From NCBI GenBank assembly GCA_002394535.1, contig DGUG01000146.1:1-9626 (forward strand): DNA of 9,626 nucleotides. The letters run 5' to 3'. How positions within the stretch are numbered: the stretch's first letter is position 1; every line of letters begins with the position of its first letter. This document shows, piece by piece, positions 6,543 through 9,626 of the stretch. The stretch is from Lachnospiraceae bacterium UBA4316 (lineage in GTDB: Bacteria > Bacillota > Clostridia > Lachnospirales > Lachnospiraceae). Made by a program: the position numbers and the translations under genes. The notes under the pieces were generated by a model that saw nothing but the letters and a program-made list of their open reading frames with translations, made no database searches and was not told where the DNA came from.

Positions 6543-6564
6543 TATCACAAATATATCACAAATA
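6543..6564. repeat. Perfect 11-bp tandem direct repeat in the divergent promoter region
   Basis: TATCACAAATA occurs twice back to back (6543-6553 and 6554-6564), about one helical turn apart. It lies between the divergently transcribed peptide gene and MFS gene, upstream of both. On the minus strand it reads TATTTGTGATA, with a -10-like TATACT at 6527-6532 downstream. It is a candidate regulator site; no -35/-10 pair for the minus strand could be assigned with confidence. Confidence 0.55.
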
Positions 6565-6591
6565 AACACGACGGGGAATTAAAATATACAT

Positions 6592-6621
6592 TTGTCAGAA
6601 GGAACGTAGATTTGGTACAAT
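6592..6621 (+). promoter_or_regulatory. Promoter for the MFS transporter, extended -10
   Basis: TTGTCA at 6592-6597 and TACAAT at 6616-6621 are 18 bases apart, each one mismatch from consensus. TG at 6613-6614 forms an extended -10 (TGNTACAAT). The predicted transcription start near 6628 supports translation from 6660 rather than from the TTG at 6630. Confidence 0.65.
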
Positions 6622-6659
6622 AAGCCTGCTTGTTATATCTGATATTGAGGGATGGTGAA

Positions 6660-7841
6660 GTGGCAGTGTCCAAGAACTACGATCTTACGATCAAAGCGGC
6701 ATTTACCGGTTATATTGTGCAGGCAACTGTTAATAATTTCCTGCCGCTTTTGTTTGTTCAGATGCAGACAGAGTTCGGAATCCCTCTGTCTCTTATTACG
6801 CTTCTTATTACGGTAAACTTTCTGATCCAGCTTCTCGTAGATCTTCTGTCGACTCCTGTGATAGACAGGATCGGCTACAGAGCTTCCATGATCATATCCA
6901 ATTCGTGTGTGATCATCGGATTCATTCTGCTTACATACCTTCCCGGTGCATTTGAAAATCATTTCATCGGAATACTTATACCCGTATTTATTTACGCCAT
7001 AGGCGGAGGGCTACAGGAAGTGCTTGTCAGCCCCATAGTGGAAGCGTGCCCTACAAAGAATAAGGAGAGTGCCATGAGTCTTCTCCATTCCTTCTATTGC
7101 TGGGGACATATGGCGGTTGTAATACTAAGTACCATCTTTTTTAAATTTGCGGGGATTACAAACTGGAGAGTACTTGCTGTTATTTGGACGTTGGTTCCGC
7201 TTGCCGACCTCATACTTTTTACTTTTGTTCCCATAGCGGAATTCGAAAAATCATCGGATGATGGAGCAGACGGGTGGAAACAAATGATCACTTCGGGATT
7301 TTTCTGGATGGTTATGCTGATGATGCTATGCGCAGGTGCGTCGGAGCAGGCAGTATCCCAGTGGGCTTCGGCATTTGCCGAAAAGGGTCTGGGAGTAACA
7401 AAACAATTGGGAGACATACTCGGACCTATGCTGTTTGCCCTTTGCATGGGAACTTCAAGGGCGATATACGGGGTCAGGGGACATAAGCTTGATCTGAAAA
7501 AATATATGTATATATCGGTGTTTTTATGTATTGCGGCGTATGCAGTGATAATTGTTTCGAATAATCCGGTAATTACCCTACTTGCCTGTGGACTTGTGGG
7601 CTTTTCGGTGGGAATATTCTGGCCGGGAACCTTCAGTCTGGCATCTGCGGGCATGAAGGGCGGAACACTTATGTTTGCGCTCCTTGCCCTTGCGGGGGAC
7701 CTTGGATGCTCGGCAGGTCCCGCACTTGCAGGTGTTGTTATGTCTGTTTCGGGACAGAGCATGAAGCTCGGTATCGGTGCCGCAGTTATCTTCCCGATTG
7801 TAATGCTGCTGGGCTTACGTTTTCTCAGAAATAAAAATTGA
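6660..7841 (+). CDS. Major facilitator superfamily transporter
   Basis: A 393-residue integral membrane permease with about twelve hydrophobic helices in the usual 6+6 layout and a charged central loop (EFEKSSDDGADGWKQM). The loop after helix 2 carries a motif-A-like sequence DLLSTPVIDRIGYRAS at about residues 61-76, which supports proton-coupled transport. The general style, with the glycine-rich LALAGDLGCSAGPALAG segment near the C-terminus, resembles sugar-type (FucP-like) MFS proteins of Lachnospiraceae, but the substrate cannot be told. I chose GTG 6660 (MAVSKNYDLTIKAAF) because GAGGG at 6647-6651 lies eight bases upstream and the start falls downstream of the predicted promoter. Only 14 bases separate it from the transglutaminase-like gene, with no terminator, suggesting one transcript. 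Confidence 0.88.
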   Translation: MAVSKNYDLTIKAAFTGYIVQATVNNFLPLLFVQMQTEFGIPLSLITLLITVNFLIQLLVDLLSTPVIDRIGYRASMIISNSCVIIGFILLTYLPGAFENHFIGILIPVFIYAIGGGLQEVLVSPIVEACPTKNKESAMSLLHSFYCWGHMAVVILSTIFFKFAGITNWRVLAVIWTLVPLADLILFTFVPIAEFEKSSDDGADGWKQMITSGFFWMVMLMMLCAGASEQAVSQWASAFAEKGLGVTKQLGDILGPMLFALCMGTSRAIYGVRGHKLDLKKYMYISVFLCIAAYAVIIVSNNPVITLLACGLVGFSVGIFWPGTFSLASAGMKGGTLMFALLALAGDLGCSAGPALAGVVMSVSGQSMKLGIGAAVIFPIVMLLGLRFLRNKN

Positions 7842-7855
7842 GATTTGTTTAAGAG

Positions 7856-9349
7856 ATGATTGTATTTGCGTGTAAAAAATGTAAATATACGGATCTGTCG
7901 GATAACACCTCCGATTATACCTGTCCGCGCTGCGGCGGATCGATGACATCACTTGGTGTTGATTCCGCTGCGTGGAACAGGATGAGTCAGGAGGAGATGC
8001 AGTCAAGGGTTGAAGGGGTTTATGAGCCTTCGGATTATAATCCCTTCCGGGAGCCAACGCGTACTATGGAATCCGCATCGTACGATAAACCTGTTCAGTC
8101 AGTCAAGCGGGTTGATAAGGTAAGCCGGGAAACAAGCCCGAAAACAAGTGGGAAGACAAGCGGAAAGAAATCCGTCAGACCGGGATTCATAATTGCTGCC
8201 GCAGCTGCGCTCTTCGTCCTTGCCGGTTTTTTGATGTGGAATAATATATGGGGTTTATATAAGAATTCTCATGTATCCTTTGTGGAACCTGACGAACAGA
8301 TCCGGGAGATCCCGGAGCCGGAAGATGTTTCAAAAAGGCCGGAAGCTTCTGATTATGACCTTACGGACTGCCTGTATTACAGTACTATGATAGACGAAGA
8401 AAGAGTTATTTACACGGCACTTTATGATCTTGTAATGCACAAGGATGAGCCGGGGTACGTTCGGGAAGTAACTATGGAGGAATATGAATTTGCGAAGATA
8501 AAGGACAATTTCAAATTCATCTATATGGCTATGCTTGAAGATCATCCGGAATTTTTTTATCTGCAGTCGGATTCCGTCAGATATCCCGAAGTGGAGGAAT
8601 ACAGCAATAATTTTACCACCCATATAAAACTGTCATTAACGCCGGGACGTGATAATGAGAACGAGATGATCGCAAAATTTGAACGTGCTGCCGATGATTT
8701 TATGAAGGATATAGATCTTAATGCATCAGAAGCCGAGATCGAGCTACAGATACACGATAAGCTGATCGACTATGTTTCGTATGACCGGGATATACTCAGT
8801 AAAATGATTGTGGAAGATCTGGCACATACGGCATACGGCGCCCTTGTTGAGGACAGCCGTGGCCTTCGCCGCAAGGCAGTCTGCGACGGATATGCCTATG
8901 CTTTCCAGTACCTGCTCTCAAAAGCGGGGATACAGTCCGCGGTCGTTGTGGGAAAGGCGGATTTCGGCGGAGAAGATCCTCTGGATGAAGTCTATCATGC
9001 GTGGAATATCGTAAAACTTGACGGACAGTGGTATGAGACCGACTGCTGCTGGGATGATTTTGAACTGCAGAAGTCCATCAGGGATGTTTATGTATTAAAA
9101 GAGATAGAGAAGAACGAGGAAAAATACTATCTTACAACCCATCACTGGTATAACAGGACCACTTCACAGATGAAAAATCTGGCCGCATCTGAGCGCACAC
9201 GATTTTTCATTGCCGGTTACGAATCATTTAATATCATTGAGGACAGCACGCACATTCGGGGAATGAATCCTCAAAGCGAAGGTTATGAACTGTACGAGTA
9301 TCTGAATGCGCATCTTCCGGAGGCATTCGGAACCGAGTATGGGATGTAG
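7856..9349 (+). CDS. Membrane-anchored transglutaminase-like protein with N-terminal zinc ribbon
   Basis: A 497-residue single-pass protein. Residues 1-30 hold a zinc ribbon (C6, C9, C23, C26). A polar linker follows with a short TSGK repeat (about 97-104), then one TM segment at about 110-128 and a large extracytoplasmic region. That region ends in a transglutaminase-core fold with all three catalytic residues in the expected motifs: C343 in AVCDGYAYAF, H381 in YHAWN and D396 in WYETDCCWDDF. By family knowledge these domains act as cysteine proteases or peptide crosslinking enzymes at the cell surface. ATG 7856 is the only sensible start, because TAA at 7850-7852 closes the frame two codons upstream; its ribosome binding site is poor, suggesting reinitiation from the MFS gene ending 14 bases before. 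Substrate unknown. The combination of a cytoplasmic zinc ribbon and an outside enzyme domain is the notable feature. Confidence 0.88.
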   Translation: MIVFACKKCKYTDLSDNTSDYTCPRCGGSMTSLGVDSAAWNRMSQEEMQSRVEGVYEPSDYNPFREPTRTMESASYDKPVQSVKRVDKVSRETSPKTSGKTSGKKSVRPGFIIAAAAALFVLAGFLMWNNIWGLYKNSHVSFVEPDEQIREIPEPEDVSKRPEASDYDLTDCLYYSTMIDEERVIYTALYDLVMHKDEPGYVREVTMEEYEFAKIKDNFKFIYMAMLEDHPEFFYLQSDSVRYPEVEEYSNNFTTHIKLSLTPGRDNENEMIAKFERAADDFMKDIDLNASEAEIELQIHDKLIDYVSYDRDILSKMIVEDLAHTAYGALVEDSRGLRRKAVCDGYAYAFQYLLSKAGIQSAVVVGKADFGGEDPLDEVYHAWNIVKLDGQWYETDCCWDDFELQKSIRDVYVLKEIEKNEEKYYLTTHHWYNRTTSQMKNLAASERTRFFIAGYESFNIIEDSTHIRGMNPQSEGYELYEYLNAHLPEAFGTEYGM

Positions 9350-9356
9350 CTTCCAA

Positions 9357-9374
9357 TGGCGTGGCTCTCAAGAA
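9357..9374 (+). repeat. Shared 18-bp leader element, copy 2
   Basis: TGGCGTGGCTCTCAAGAA, differing at one base from the minus-strand copy at 6488-6505. It sits one base before AGGTGG, the ribosome binding site of the WYL gene, in a 40-base intergenic gap. Confidence 0.6.
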
Positions 9375-9389
9375 TAGGTGGTGTAAAGT

Positions 9390-9626
9390 ATGCCCAAGGG
9401 TGCCAATCAAAAACTTAAACTGTATTATCTTCTCCGGGTCATGACCGAGAAGACAGATGACGAACATGCTCTTACGATGCCGCAGATACGGGAGCAGCTT
9501 GAATTGTACGGGATAACAGCCGACAGAAAGAGCCTGTATGATGACATGGAGGCACTTCGCGTTCTCGGAGTTGATGTCATCGGGGAAAAAGAGGGCAAAT
9601 ATTTTAAGTATCATGTGGGAAGAAAA
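9390..9626 (+). CDS. WYL-type HTH transcriptional regulator, 3'-truncated
   Basis: The first 79 codons of a gene that leaves the window in frame. The product begins MPKGANQKLKLYYLLRVM and continues with the winged-helix pattern LTMPQIREQLELYGITADRKSLYDDMEALRVLG, very typical of clostridial WYL-domain regulators (DeoR/HTH_11-like DNA-binding domain). The WYL ligand-sensing domain itself should lie beyond the edge and is not seen. The start at 9390 is supported by AGGTGG at 9376-9381, eight bases upstream. It follows the transglutaminase-like gene by 40 bases with no terminator, so it may be co-transcribed or use a promoter inside the upstream gene. Confidence 0.85.
   Translation, partial: MPKGANQKLKLYYLLRVMTEKTDDEHALTMPQIREQLELYGITADRKSLYDDMEALRVLGVDVIGEKEGKYFKYHVGRK

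Noticed and set aside
6630..6659. TTG 6630 as the start of the MFS gene
   Set aside because: It coincides with the predicted transcription start and lacks a ribosome binding site; GTG 6660 has GAGGG eight bases upstream.
7094..7762. Open frame of 222 codons on the minus strand inside the MFS gene
   Set aside because: Antisense to the transporter's helices, no ribosome binding site, no recognisable domain.

Overview
The window looks like chromosomal DNA of a low-to-mid GC Firmicute, most likely a Lachnospiraceae member (Butyrivibrio/Roseburia-like). The reasons are strong AAGGAGG-type ribosome binding sites, GTG starts, SigA-type promoters, a seven-transmembrane hybrid histidine kinase ending in an HPt domain, and a WYL regulator of clostridial style. 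This is inference from protein style; no database was searched. I see no rRNA, tRNA, CRISPR array, transposase or phage gene.

Region 1 (1-3918, + strand): a 5'-truncated voltage-gated K+ channel with two C-terminal TrkA_C-like repeats. It overlaps by one base (TAGTG) a 928-aa 7TM hybrid sensor kinase with HisKA-HATPase-REC-HPt modules. A clear intrinsic terminator closes the pair.

Region 2 (3919-5214): a near-consensus promoter whose -35 box lies within a perfect 9-bp inverted repeat. It is followed by eight degenerate 13-bp tandem repeats that fill the 5' leader of a TetR-family regulator. A small, very basic two-TM membrane protein follows in the same transcription unit. A cluster of three consecutive hairpins then separates this unit from the convergent operon.

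Region 3 (5215-6469, - strand): an 82-aa peptide with a bacteriocin-like double-glycine leader motif and a CxxC...CxxC zinc-ribbon core, followed by a 322-aa Sel1/TPR-like repeat protein. The divergent intergenic region (6470-6659) carries an 11-bp perfect direct repeat and a promoter for the + strand.

Region 4 (6660-9626, + strand): an MFS transporter; a membrane-anchored transglutaminase-like protein with an N-terminal cytoplasmic zinc ribbon; and the first 79 codons of a WYL-type HTH regulator that runs off the window. The leaders of the WYL gene and of the double-glycine peptide share a near-identical 18-bp element immediately 5' of their ribosome binding sites. The most notable unexplained items are the 13-bp leader repeat array, the GG-leader zinc-ribbon peptide, the shared 18-mer and the three-hairpin cluster.
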